Positions 34,780 to 50,234 of a stretch of DNA of 64,000 nt are shown here, piece by piece. A program made the translations under genes and the position numbers. Each line of letters starts with the position of its first letter. Position 1 is the first letter of the stretch. Under the pieces are notes generated by a model that saw nothing but the letters and a program-made list of their open reading frames with translations, was not told the origin of the DNA and did no database searches. Source of the DNA: Rhizophagus irregularis (taxonomy: Eukaryota > Glomeromycota > Glomeromycetes > Glomerales > Glomeraceae); NCBI RefSeq assembly GCF_026210795.1, contig NC_089431.1, positions 3,162,001 to 3,226,000 of the forward strand, read 5' to 3'.

Positions 34780-36167
34780 TTAGTAGTCCTTCTTCTTGTG
34801 TTCCTTCTTGTAGTAGTCGTCCTTTACATAAGGATTATAGTAAGGATCGTAGTATTTTCCACCTTGTTTGTATGGATCATAATAATCGTCGTGTTTCTTG
34901 TAATCATTCGCTTCGGCTGAGGCGTCTCGCTTGTAGCTGCTCTTGTGGTGCTTGCTGTATTTATCGTAATCATCGTAGCTATCATAATCGTCGTATTTGT
35001 TGTAACCACTGGCGTCTGCTACGGCTGAGGCGTCTCGCTTGTAACTGCTCTTGTGGTGCTTGCTGTATTTATCGTAATCATCGTAGCTATCATAATCGTC
35101 GTATTTGTTGTAACCACTGGCGTCTGCTACGGCTGAGGCGTCTCGCTTGTAGCTGCTCTTATGGTGCTTGCTGTATTTATCGTAATCATCGTAGCTATCA
35201 TAATCGTCGTATTTGTTGTAACCACTGGCGTCTGCTACGGCTGAGGCGTCTCGCTTGTAGCTGCTCTTGTGGTGCTTGCTGTATTTATCGTAATCATCGT
35301 AGCTATCATAATCGTCGTATTTGTTGTAACCACTGGCGTCTGCTACGGCTGAGGCGTCTCGCTTGTAGCTGCTCTTGTGGTGCTTGCTGTATTTATCGTA
35401 ATCATCGTAGCTATCATAATCGTCGTATTTGTTGTAACCACTGGCGTCTGCTACGGCTGAGGCGTCTCGCTTGTAGCTGCTCTTGTGGTGCTTGCTGTAT
35501 TTATCGTAATCATCGTAGCTATCATAATCGTCGTATTTGTTGTAACCACTGGCGTCTGCTACGGCTGAGGCGTCTCGCTTGTAACTGCTCTTGTGGTGCT
35601 TCTTGTGGTATTTATCGTATTTATTATAATAATCGTCATAATCCTTGTAATCATGGGCTTCGGCTTCGGCGTCTCGCTTGTAGCTACTCTTGTGGTGCTT
35701 GCTGTATTTATCGTAATCATCGTAGCTATCATAATCGTCGTATTTGTTGTAACCACTGGCGTCTGCTACGGCTGAGGCGTCTCGCTTGTAGCTACTCTTG
35801 TGGTGCTTCTTGTGGTATTTATCGTATTTATTATAATAATCGTCATAATCCTTGTAATCATGGGCTTCGGCTACGGCGTCTCGCTTGTAGCTACTTTTGT
35901 GGTGCTTCTTGTGGTATTTATCGTATTTATTATAATAATCGTCATATTCCTTGTAATCATGGGCTTCTGCTAACGCGTCACGTTTTTGAACTAAATTTAT
36001 TTTTTTAAACAAAAATACATATTCGCATATATTAATTATAAGAATAAAAATATAAATATAAACATATTTCAAATCAAATAAAAAATTCTCTTAATTTTAC
36101 CAGGGCTGCCATTAGTAACAGTGCTGCCAACGGCAAGCAATGCCAACATTATAAGACTGAACTTCAT
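34780..36167 (-). CDS. Kex2-processed repeat protein (alpha-factor-like multi-peptide precursor)
   Basis: Exon 36167-36101 encodes the signal peptide MKFSLIMLALLAVGSTVTNG; exon 35990-34780 carries the repeats; total 425 residues. Eleven KR sites cut the precursor into ten complete units plus a tail. Seven units are 36 residues long (starting DASAVADASGYNK, ending SKHHKSSYKR); three are 33 residues (DALAEA, DAVAEA or DAEAEA, then HDYK). Each unit starts with X-Ala dipeptides (DA-SA-VA-DA, DA-EA-EA), the substrate pattern of the Ste13 dipeptidyl aminopeptidase that trims yeast alpha-factor after Kex2 cleavage. The predicted mature peptides are about 26 residues, made almost only of Tyr, Asp, Lys, His and Ser. 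The C-terminal tail is different (DPYKQGGKYYDPYYNPY). Kex2-processed repeat proteins are known in many fungi, some as pheromones, others structural or toxic. Peptide function is unknown here. Confidence 0.85.
34915..35980. repeat. Coding tandem repeat, 108-bp and 99-bp units
   Basis: The unit boundary word CTGAGGCGTCTCGCTTGTA recurs every 108 bp six times in a row (35018 to 35558) and once more at about 35766. Three 99-bp units are interspersed or flank the array. Neighbouring 108-bp units are almost identical at DNA level, which suggests recent unequal crossing-over or gene conversion; copy number is likely to vary between strains. Confidence 0.85.
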
Positions 36168-38171
36168 CTTTATTTTTTTTTCTTTCGAATTATTATATTT
36201 ATTATATTTTTTTGAATTCGAATGAACTGAAGAAACAAATTGGTAGGGAAGATACGTGGGGTTTTTATACAAAATTTTCAAAAAAAAACTTACTAAGAAA
36301 AAAATATTTAAGTTTATTTTTTTTTTCCCCCCCCCATTCAAGGAACGCCTGATTTCTCAAAAATGAATTTTCCGCGGTATATTTTCATTTTGACGGATAA
36401 TAAAAAAAGTAAAGCCACTTTAAAACAAATTGGTAAGTTTTACTTTTTTGAATCAAAGCCTCCATTTGTCAAAAAAAAAAACAAAAACATTATACGATTC
36501 CCGATACACACGTTCAATCTTAAGATCCATAAGCCTCAATAATTATTAAATTTACCGAATTTACTAAGATTGCATTTAAGTAATTAACCTTAAATCAGCA
36601 TTAACCTGTTCATCAAAAGTATTTGATAAGCTTAATAACAAGTCAATTATGGCTTGGATTAGGCTTAGATTTACATTAATTAGATTCATCGAAAATTGAT
36701 TGACTGCAGATATAACCTTATTTGTAGTGAATTTAATAAAGCGGCTTAAATGACGCGAAATTTCAAAAGAGGACTAAGATAACCAAAATAATAATTGTAT
36801 TACGAATTTCGATCAATGAGAAAATAAAATTATGATAATTTTCCACAATTTTCAAGATAAAATCAAGATGTTGAGAAATAAATTATGAATTTGAATAATT
36901 GTGTTTATTTTTAGCCACATCTTACGATCTGCGCTCGATTTTGTATTTGTGGCTTTTAAAACATCCCGTACAATAAATAAGTAATATTGTTTATTAATAT
37001 ATTAATATTATTTTAATCCTAACCGAATCTCATTCTTTCGATTAGAAAATTCTATAATTAAAATTTTTTCTTTTGGGGAATTTGTAATCATAGTAAATTT
37101 TGAAATTTTTTCTTTTGGGAATCTGTAATCATATTAAATTATAATTGGGGCTTGCTTTATTTGGGGCTATGAAAGAACAATTATAGTAATTTGATAATTA
37201 ATGTAAATTTAGAAATTTTAGCTCGTTGAATGATTGAAAATTTCCGTGAGGCTTTGAGTTCTATTTTTAGAAATGCGATTGGCATGACGTTTACATAATG
37301 GTGTAACCTATGATTTTCCTATTGTTAAACCTCTCAACGAGGGAAGTTATACACGATAGAAAATAAGATATTAATTATATTTTACAGAAGATTATACATA
37401 CAATGAAATGCAATGAAAAACAATCAAAAATGCTAAAATCTTAATATTTTATTATTTCATTACGTAAAAATTCGTTTATAAGATTTATCATGTGATAAAT
37501 CGAGCGACAATCGCGATCTTTTGCGTTTCATACGCAGAATTTCAAACACAGCCTCATATTTTCATAAAAAAGCCACATATTTTCATTGTGTTAATGAATT
37601 TTTTTTTTTTGCCTTGGTAATACCAGAATTTTAATTAATATAACGTGATAAATCATGCGTATGAGTTTTTTTTGGCTGGGGGAAGAAATTTCTTTAATTT
37701 AACCCTAAATAATAATATAGATTAATTCACGATTTAAATCTTGTAATTATATCTTAACGAATGAAAGTACTTTATTGAAGTAAGAATAATCATATTTTCT
37801 TTTGTTTTACTTTATGAGAATGTAAAATTTTTGATACTTGTTTAATCGATCAAAGTTTTTAGAAATCCAAAATGATTTTTCGAAGGACGCGTTTAAAAGG
37901 CATTTATTGATATAAATCGTCATCTTTAATGAACAAATAGATCTTTTTTTATGAACAAATCAATTTAGATAACCCTGCCGATGATTGGATGAGAATGTGT
38001 TACGTAATTATCAGTATACGACGTAATTATATACGTAATAAGTAATACGTCATTCAATAATTAGCTCTTAAACTTACACAGTGAATTAATTCATTAATAT
38101 TAGATATTTTACGAAAGTGGTCTTTAGAATAATTACTAAGCATTATTTCAATCATGTACAAATCCATAGCG
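36168..38171. other. Intergenic region upstream of the repeat-precursor gene
   Basis: No gene recognised. It holds the promoter and 5' leader of the precursor gene, a C9 run at 36328-36336, and a short imperfect tandem duplication (37061-37102 and 37103-37140, core TTTTTTCTTTTGGG). Confidence 0.5.
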
Positions 38172-38623
38172 CAGTGTTGGGTTTTGGACTTGTCCAATTG
38201 GTTTTTTTAATTGGACAATTTTGGACTGTCCAAAACCAGTTTTGGACATAGTTTGGACATAGTTTTGGACAGTTTAAAACTGCTCAAGAGTCCTAATATT
38301 TATTAACTGAAACTAAAAATAAAATGAAAATATAATGTTAAAATGTTAAAAAAGTAAATATTTAATATAATTAAATAATAAAAATTAATGTAAAATCAAA
38401 ATAATATTAAAAATTAACATTTAAAGATTTTTGAAGTAATTTAATAATTGAACTAAAATTAAAATTAGCCAAAATTAGTCATAATTCTGGCCAAAATTAA
38501 ATTTTTTGTCATGTGATCTGTCCAAAACCTGTCCAATGAAAAAAAGGTTTTGGTTTTGGACAAGTTTTGGACAGGTTTTGGACAAATGTCCAAAACGTTC
38601 AATTGTCCAATTACCCAACACTG
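38172..38623. mobile_element. hAT MITE derived from the 16051-21215 family
   Basis: 452-bp element with ends CAGTGTTGGG and CCCAACACTG, flanked by the 7-bp repeat CATAGCG (38165-38171 and 38624-38630). Subterminal TTGGACAGTCCAAAAC-type words and the right-end block TGTCCAATGAAAAAAGGTTT match the larger hAT. The centre is unrelated AT-rich filler. It is an internal deletion derivative that would need the hAT transposase in trans. Confidence 0.85.
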
Positions 38624-40755
38624 CATAGCGGATGTCTTAATATAATTATCTTAATAATTCAATTAAAGAATTTATCGATGAGATAAATCACTAAATACAC
38701 CGTTAATTGTAGTTATTTATTGAACATTTTAATGAATGGACAAACGATTCAAATTTCATAAATTTTGGGTCATTTGGCAAAATTGATGTCAAGAACTTGC
38801 CGGTACAGTACATTGAAAATAAACACATGAAATTTGGCCAATCAATTCAACACCATTGCACTCTCGTTTTTACTGGTAAAACATTCGCGTATCAAATACA
38901 CAGAGCAAATCACGTGTATATTTTATTTTTTTCTATTTGCCAACAACCCGACAACCAGGCAAGTTAACTTGCCAACTTATGGAATTTTGCTGTGATTCAT
39001 AAAATGGAATGATTTATGACACTATTTAAATTTTAAGAGGAGAACAATTGTATCAAATATCAATTCACGCTACATTACATGTTCATCCTGAAATTTCTCA
39101 ATTTTTGGTGAATATTCTTTATTATATAATTAAGATTTGTATCATTTTTGTAATTCGGTCTTCTAGCGTGTACTTGAGTCTCGGCTTTTGTCTCATATTT
39201 TAAAAATTATAGAATTCTTATATCATGTTAGACGGTAACTACCTTTTGAATGTCTTTTTCATCCAATGGGATTCTGATTCTTAATAATTTATTATTATAA
39301 AATCGTGATGATGTTTAAAAGTTACAAAACATAATTTATTATTATTATTAAACATCAGACTACTAATTTACAATTAAAAATCAAAAAGAAAATAAATAAT
39401 TCATTAGTAGATATTCTTGAATCTTAAAAATTATCATTTTTTATTCTCGTGATCTGATATTATTTTGACTCCGAGTGCAATAATCTATATAAGGTATATT
39501 AGTTTATTGGTTCTCTACCAATAAAAAATGGGTTTTTTAATTTTTTAATTTTTGAACCTATAATTACAAAAGTCAAATAAGTATTGTTTTTATACCGCAT
39601 TAACAAAAATCAGTGTAACACGCAGCATAGCATTAAAATAGCATTAAAATTATTAAAATTGCATATAATTCTATGCAATATCAATTATTTTCATATATTT
39701 TTTTTTTTAAAAAAAAATAAAATTATTTATTGAATAATTTAGATTTAAATAAAAGTTTCTGCTTTCTAATTATTTACAGATATGATTGAACCAGTAAGTG
39801 ATAAAGAATAAATGACTTGAAACGTACTAAATTCTGAATTTTTAATCGACGGAAAATCTTTCACATCAAATATTTGAAATAAAATGTACAACAACGTACA
39901 ATGCATAGTAAAAATTTATGAATGCATTTAAAATGTAAATAAAACTTCCTTTCTAGAACGATAACATCATTTTTTAATGGTCCACAAAAAACACACAAAA
40001 ACAAATGGCTATCGGTAACTTTTGGGCAGAATTATAGCATTAAATGAGGCGAGAATTCATAATCACGTGAAAGCAAGAATATTGTACAAGAAAATACAGA
40101 TAACTTTATTCCCATTGATTGATTGGCAATCAGGTTCATTTAATGGGAAACTGATGGTAAAGTTTTGATTAAAGCGAATAAATACCAAATAAAGTTCGTT
40201 TCGGATTATCAAAATGTTCACTGTACGTTCAATTTTCCATTAGTCTAACGATTCAATTAACTAGTATGATAAAATTAAATTAAATTATCTATATTGTATT
40301 ATTGTATTAAATACCGCAGTTGATTTCAGGAAAAAGGTACAAGACAACGTAAACAGCAACGGCAACAAGAAGAACACCTCGCAAATATTCTTGAAGAATT
40401 CAGTAATTCACAATCTTAGGATATTAATTATCTATAATAATTGTTACAAATAAAATTTAATTACCTCTTCTTACTCTTCTGCAGGAAACGAATATTATTA
40501 TTTATTTATTTTCAATAAAAATTTGATCTTTTTAATTAAAAGAAATATTCGTAATAAGGGTACGTGTATTTGCGAGATTAGACCTTGTGGATTTTGTAAA
40601 TAAATACACTAACAACATGTATTACAGTACATATTACGATATTATATAATAATATTTTTTTTAAAAAATTATTTACAATTTAAAGAAAAAAAATTTTTTA
40701 CAAATTTACAATCACAACAAATTATCACCCAAGAATTTACAACGTTATGATTTAC
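38624..40755. other. Intergenic, AT-rich
   Basis: No confident gene. One possible two-exon mini-gene (39782-39793 joined to 40330-40419, plus strand) would encode 33 residues ending LANILEEFSNSQS; it rests on one GTAAGT donor and a TTTCAG acceptor only. Poly-A/T tracts elsewhere. Confidence 0.4.
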
Positions 40756-41035
40756 TCATAATATTATGGAATCTGATATAACATCCATAGCATCGTAAAA
40801 TTGACCGGATCTTGAATCATTGATATCGTATGTACTGAACGAACTGATTTCGATATCTTTAATAATTAAAAAAGAATCATTAATCGTTATAATTTATTAA
40901 ATGAAATATAACATCTTATTATTTACCCTTTAAAAGTCTTATAAAAGATTTATTTTCTTGACTAAGATAGATCATTGTTAAGAGTATAAATAATGTTACG
41001 GTTGAAAGAAAATATCTGGTCTTTAATTTAAACAT
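40756..41035 (-). CDS. Tiny signal-anchored membrane protein (69 residues)
   Basis: Two exons (41035-40927, 40856-40756) join in frame across a 70-bp GT-AG intron. MFKLKTR is followed by one hydrophobic helix (YFLSTVTLFILLTMIYL), then a short acidic, Ser-rich segment ending DAMDVISDSIIL. Basic residues before the helix and none directly after it predict a type II orientation or a signal peptide. No cysteines or known motif. Its small size and lack of recognisable relatives make it uncertain, but the clean splice junction and typical hydrophobic N-terminus support a real gene. Confidence 0.45.
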
Positions 41036-41701
41036 TTTTTTTTTCGAAAGAAATGAAATAAATGAGATGATTTCTTAAATTTCTCTATTTTAAATAAAAC
41101 TACTGTCGGTGTGCACGTTTAATTTATAAGGCTTGTGCACAAAGCCATTTTAAGAAAATCCCACACACACAAGCCTTAAAACCGGTGCATCTTTTTTATC
41201 TAAGCCTCTATGAAAAATCATTATATCATTATCACTAATATTTAGTGCAATCATAATATTGTAATATTAATCATATCATATGAAAAATCGTTAATCACTT
41301 TTTTACCGGTGAAATGTAACTTTAGTTCCGGTGTTATTTTGTGCAAATTTTTAGGTATCATTTAGCCATAAATAATTTTTAACGGATTTGAAATTCCAGT
41401 ATTTCATGTTTAGTGAATGGTGCCTATTAAAATCAATTATAATTTTTAATGAATTCCTTTTTAAGGACGAAATTATCCTAATAGATTTAAAGTAAAACTT
41501 TCCATCAACGTATTATGATGTATTTCAAATTATCTTAACTATTTCTAAAAAAAAGTTTCGGATTTTGGACGGTTTCTCCAATTCCGGCATTTTGAAATCT
41601 GCAAATCAGATTCTTTATATTCTCTAATGCAAATCATGTGATTAATTAAGTGTTAATTTTGATTTTTGATTATCTGTTATCAAATCTTTTTTGTTCGCGT
41701 A
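41036..41701. other. Divergent promoter region between the tiny membrane gene and ADE5,7
   Basis: About 670 bp without coding signals separate two diverging starts. GGCTTGTG (41133) and its near-repeat CAAGCC (41170) lie here. No Gcn4-type TGACTC site is obvious. Confidence 0.4.
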
Positions 41702-45095
<3,394 letters not shown>

Positions 45096-45382
45096 CAAAT
45101 AATTTTGATTTAAATTTTAATGACTATAAAACTATATGTGATTATAATGTGATATAATAAAATATATAAGACACGGAAGAAAAATTATTAATGTATTTTC
45201 CAAGTTATATTTACAAATATAATATTATGCAATTAAATTTTATTTATTTTTTTTTTTATGATTAGCTATTAATGAAAATATTTTTTTTTTTGGTTGATGA
45301 TTTATGAAAACGGATGAATGTGATTATATATGTGTGTATAAAAAAGATTATATATGTATATCTCTAATGATAACAATTAATT

Positions 45383-47026
45383 TTATATTCCCATTATTAA
45401 AATTATAAACTCAAAAATTATTATTAATATTATCCATTGAGAGGACGACCGTATTCTTATAGCAGCATTTGATTTAAAAGAAACATCCATTCCTAGGGAA
45501 TTGCAACTGCCAGCATCACCATAGGTTGAGATAATTTTTGAATCAGGGCATCTAAAACCAAAACTGGCAGGACAAGATCTAGTTAAATTATAACACAGAT
45601 CAACACAAGGAGCTAATTCCATATAAGGTTGATTAATGTTCATGGACTGGTCAGAAATTTTTATACGAGGTCGGTCCCTTAATTTACCATTATTTGAATC
45701 TTCACTGGCACAACGTGGAATTGTTATAGCGCAAATCCAATTTTTATAAGCTTCTTTACAATCATTACAATTTCTAATTAATGAATATTTTGATTCAGTG
45801 TCATTACAAGGATATTGATCTATTGTTAAAGTGAAATTATTAAAATATGATTTAGCAAGATTATCATATCCAATTGCTAACTCTGCTTCAGTATTTTTAG
45901 AAACTGTTTTTGGTACAGAATAAAAAACTCCATCGCAAAATTCCAGATTTTTTATTATTACACAATTACTTTCTAAAAACAAAAAAAAAAAGAATTATTA
46001 TATTTATTATATATATATATATATAATATATTTTTAAAATTAATAAATATACGAAAATAACTTACGAGATTGTGTTTGAAAATTAACAGGCGTAAAAGTT
46101 TTAATACCATCAGTTGATTCTTCTGTGACCAATGCGGAATATTTTGTACCATTTTTTAAATTATTTAAAAATATTGAAGTTTGATATTTCCCATATTTTT
46201 CACTTCTCGTATATGTGACATTTGTACTCCAGCCATTTTCCTTGTATGCACATGATGACATTGAAATTCCATTCACACGTGTAGATTCAACAAAATAAGT
46301 ATAATATAAAGGTTGTTCTATACTAGTAGAAAATGTTCTAAGTAATGCATTATTATTATCAGTATCATCGAAAAATAATCCATTTTCAATAGGAGTTTGA
46401 TGTACAAATCCTATATATATTATAGTGTTTATATAATTAAATATAATTAAGTAAATTAAACATAATTAATAATAATAACAATAAATTTAATTAATCTTAC
46501 CTTTAGAAGAAGCTCCAATTTCAAAATAATAATCATTAAGATAATTATCAGATAATTTAGGCGCATAAACTCCTACATATACACCATCATAATTTCCTTT
46601 TGATATTGGTATAGTAACATTTAAATAACCATCTTTTAATATATATTTGTGACCATAACTATCAGGACCAGGATTTTTCGATTCTGTTGAAATCCAGACT
46701 TCTAATTGATTAGCAGGAGGCATTTTCGGATTTTTAATCAAATTTTGTAAAGGAGCTTTACAAGTGGTTATTGTAAAAAAAATATTTTCATTTAATAAAG
46801 TAGTTGAATTTGACAATGGGAAAGGACTTTTAATATCATCTTTCACATTTTTTCCTATTTGATATACATAATTAATAATTGAACCCTGAGGTAATTTTTC
46901 AATTTTTTCAGTTCCTAACTTTGCTATTATCGTTGTATTTGCTTGAGCTTCAATGGTAGGTATTATTAAAAAATAACATGTTATTATGAAAAATAAAGAT
47001 ATTATGTATTCATAACTTTGAAACAT
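45383..47026 (-). CDS. MID1: Stretch-activated calcium channel subunit Mid1
   Basis: Three exons (47026-46501, 46410-46066, 45972-45383) give 486 residues. A signal peptide (MFQSYEYIISLFF... to EAQA, ~29 residues) precedes an N-glycosylation-rich ectodomain. The C-terminal half carries the Mid1 cysteine-rich region: CNDCKEAYKNWICAITIPRC, then APCVDLCYNLTRSCPASFGF and CPDS, the frizzled-like pattern conserved in fungal Mid1 and animal NALF proteins. It ends in a hydrophobic helix (WIILIIIFEFIILIMGI) after Ser residues, suitable for a GPI signal or membrane anchor. Mid1 partners the Cch1 pore subunit for calcium entry during pheromone, ER-stress and mechanical responses. It is convergent with ADE5,7, with 287 bp between stops. 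Confidence 0.9.
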
Positions 47027-48591
47027 TACAAAAAAAATAAAAATAAAATAAAAATAAAAATAAAAGTTATAATATATATTAAAAGAATTTATTATTATTA
47101 CTATTAAAAAAAATATTATAAAGGAGGGAAAATGAGTTTTTTTTCTCAAAAAAAAAAAATTTCAAATCTACGTTAGAAGAAAAAAAATTTTTTAAAGAGC
47201 AAATATAAATAATGTAAGGTTCAACAGTTTATTCCTATAACTTACAAATTCAAAATTAGGTTCAACCAAAACAAATTGATCATTTCCACATTTAATATAG
47301 CATTGTGAAACATTCTTAATTGCCAAGATTCATAAAATTAATTATTACCAGTTTTTGATGATCAAAGGATCTTCTAATTACATGTCACGTATTGTTTTCT
47401 CAATAAAGAAATTTCTTTAACGTTGGATCCGTTGCTTGAACGGATATTAATAATTTTGAAGATCTTTCAGATTAATAGATAGTTACCTGCAGATTTAAAT
47501 AGTTTAGCGGGAGTCATTAAGTCAATGATCATCTATAATGACAAAGTTTTAAAATTTTATTTTCGTAATGTTGTAGTAATTGACTTAGAATTTAATATCC
47601 GACGGATATCCGGATTCCGGATAACGGATATCCAAAGTGTAATTTGTGTATAGCGAATCTATTGCTATATATAAAAAACATCAATTCCGCAAAGAATATC
47701 TATTCCCAAAATTTTTTGCTTCAAACACTTATTTGTAACTTTAAATTACAATTTTACTGAAAATTCAAACGGATAACGGATCCAGTCTCTAATTACGTAA
47801 AGTGTTGATCCAATCTTGAAACGCAAGCTAAGTGACCTATTCTGATTGCTAACTAAAAGTAAACAAATAGTCGATTCCATAATTTCCCGTATACAATAGG
47901 TAATGAAATGTACCATTATTGAGATCAACAATTATTATATTACAATGGCAGAGAGGAATAAGATGCTAACAAATAAAAGAAGAGTTTCAGAAATGTTATA
48001 ATATCAATTCAGCATGTTTTTAATTGAAGATTTATTTACATTGAAAAGGACATTAATACATTATCAAATCTAAAACTACAAATTAAAAAATTAAAAGTAA
48101 TTGATAGAAAATATTGATATGTCAAATATCAATCGATCATAAAAAATTTGCATAAAATGCTTACATGAGTCGTTGAGAGGCATTTATTAATTTGTGAAAT
48201 AAAATAATTGAATGATAATGTAATAACCAATCGGAGATTAAAACAGTTCAACAAGGAATATCAATAATAAAGCGAGTTCTCGTTAACCAAAGCCGAGCAG
48301 TTCCAAAATTATGTAATAAATAATGTCCACGTGTTCATAAAGTGTCGGAAATAAAAATCGCGTTTGTTTGTAACTGCTTAAACTATCTACTTCAACAGGA
48401 ACTTTGATATTTTCTGTATCCAAAGAAGAATCCCAAAACTAAAAATTTTACAGTGAATAATAGAGCATACCTATTAACTTCTTCTTGTTTCTTTTGAATG
48501 TTGCTTTAATTTCTCGTAATCCAATCAATGTGTTTATATCATTTCGTTTTGCTGCGCCGCAGTATGAAAAATTTCGGCATTGTTAAAGAAT
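47027..48591. other. Intergenic between MID1 and SDS3
   Basis: No gene recognised. A patch of GGATATCCGG/CGGATAACGG words (47600-47635, 47769-47780) in both orientations looks like a remnant of a repetitive element. The rest is AT-rich. Confidence 0.45.
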
Positions 48592-50234
48592 TTACTTCTT
48601 CTTATGGTGAGATGGGACCAATTTCCTGATCGGAGAAACCTAACGAAAAAGAATATGCAAGTTTTTAAGTTTTTGGTTATTATTTCCCACACTATATAAA
48701 TATATATATATATATTATGTACCTTTCCTATTTCGGCTAAATCATCATTAATCTCGCTTTCAAGCAATCTGGCAGAAACTGATGGTCGTATTACACAGGA
48801 GTTAAGGAAATATTTACACAATGTATGACAAAACTGATTGTACAATGTAAATCACGTGTTTTAAAATCAACATAAATAAGGATATCAGTCACTTTAGTTT
48901 TTTTAACCTTTACTTCCGTATCTTCCTTTTGTCGCGCACGCAATTTTCTTTGTGGATGATATCGCTGATTTCCATCCATTGCTGCGTCTTTATCATTTTT
49001 AAGAACTATAAGTTTATTATAAAGTCGTTTAAAAAGTTTAAAAATTAAATTTCAGTACCGCTCGTTATATCGAAGCTTTCAAAATCTTCTTTCAATTTTT
49101 TTCTTCGTTCATCCATATCTGCCAACATTTGTTCTTTTAATCCTTGTTTCTCTGCCTATCAACAATGTTGTGAAAATAGGTAAAATAAAACTAATTAGTA
49201 TAATAAAAGAAAATTATATATTTATATTTGCCAATACATATTTTATAAAAATATACCAAATAATCTTCTTCGACCTGTCGTTGTTCGGCATCAAACATTT
49301 TTTCTACGCATTCAAGTCTATAGTCTCTATATAACCTTGCTTTTTCGAGTGTCTGCTCGCGCTTATCAATAAGTTGCTGCAAACGTTCTTCATATTCCGG
49401 ATGTGTACCTAAATACATATATGAATTAATGCGTTTTACGAAGTCCGACGCATTTAAAGAATTTATTTATTTATCATTTAATTCATAATAATTAGTTTTT
49501 TTAATAATCTTTTTACCTTCTCTCATTGCTTTTATATCTTGATTGATTTGTCTTATGCTTTCTTTAAATATCCTGTAAATCCAAAACAGAAAATTATTAC
49601 AGGACGAGAGAATTCGTGATTGGTTTACGAATAATCGAACAACTTTGAAAGCGTAATGTCTAGCTTTATAATAACTCAGGCCAAACATGGCCTTTTCCAA
49701 GATAGAAAAAACAAAGAACATTTCATAAGACTTATACTTACTCATCCTTTCTACTAATAAATTCTTTTTGGAAACGCTCTATCCGGTCAAGTATCTCTTG
49801 TCGCTTTTTTTCTTTTTTCTGGTCAACTTGCGTTTCGCGGTGGTCTAATAAAAACGAAAAAGTTTTCGATTTCAAATAAAAAGAGAAGTAAAAAATAAGT
49901 ACCTGACGTTTGAAAGCGTCTTATATATGGTTTAAAGTATTAAAAATAGGGTAGAAAAGTTTATTAGCGTCTAATTACCTTCGGAGGCCTCTCCCTCTTC
50001 TCGCTCATCATTGAATCTTCTCATGGACTCCTCATCGTCAATTCTCATGGGCTCTACTCCAAACTCCGAGTCACCGCCGTCAAAGGCCGTGTCTGTCATC
50101 ATAGGGTCATAGTCCTCCGGAGAGTCAATTTCTGAAGAATTCCCCTCGAAATAATTTGGTTTAGTTGCGGTTTGACGTTTTGCTCGTTTTGAGTTAAGTG
50201 CCTTTTCTGAGGCTTTATGGGCGGAAGGTGGCAT
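48592..50234 (-). CDS. SDS3: Sds3-family subunit of the Sin3/Rpd3 histone deacetylase complex
   Basis: Eight exons (50234-49979, 49844-49742, 49572-49517, 49408-49257, 49155-49059, 49005-48886, 48787-48723, 48639-48592) give 298 residues. The N-terminus is Lys/Arg then acidic. The Sds3 core is HPEYEERLQQLIDKREQ and YRLECVEKMFDAEQRQVEED (~139-188), a long helical coiled coil, followed by KEQMLADMDERRKKLKED. The C-terminal motif KVKKTKVTG-PSVSARLLESEINDDLAEI matches the conserved tail of fungal Sds3. Sds3 holds the deacetylase to Sin3 and is needed for its activity in the nucleus. Exon 6 joins exon 7 through a U12-type AT-AC intron; only this junction yields VTGPS in frame. Confidence 0.88.
48788..48885 (-). 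other. U12-type AT-AC intron in SDS3
   Basis: The intron (98 nt) starts ATATCCTTAT, contains TTTCCTTAAC (branch-site consensus TTCCTTAAC) and ends TAATAC, 15-17 nt past the branch adenosine. Splicing joins GTGACTG to GACCATCAG, giving VTGPS in frame. A GT-AG alternative can be drawn but inserts a Cys-rich stretch unlike Sds3. Confidence 0.85.

Noticed and set aside
34872-36008. 378-codon ORF on the plus strand across the peptide-precursor repeats
   Set aside because: It is the antisense shadow of a period-3 repeat: a 108-bp unit without stops in one frame stays open in others. The minus strand has the signal peptide, splice junction and KR sites.
47600-47780. Cluster of GGATATCCGGAT and CGGATAACGG words as a complete MITE
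   Set aside because: The words occur in both orientations, but no matching ends or target-site duplication could be drawn.
48724-48833. GT-AG acceptor at 48834 giving an SDS3 exon with CHTLCKYFLNSC
   Set aside because: It keeps frame but replaces the conserved VTGPS segment and ignores perfect U12 donor and branch signals.
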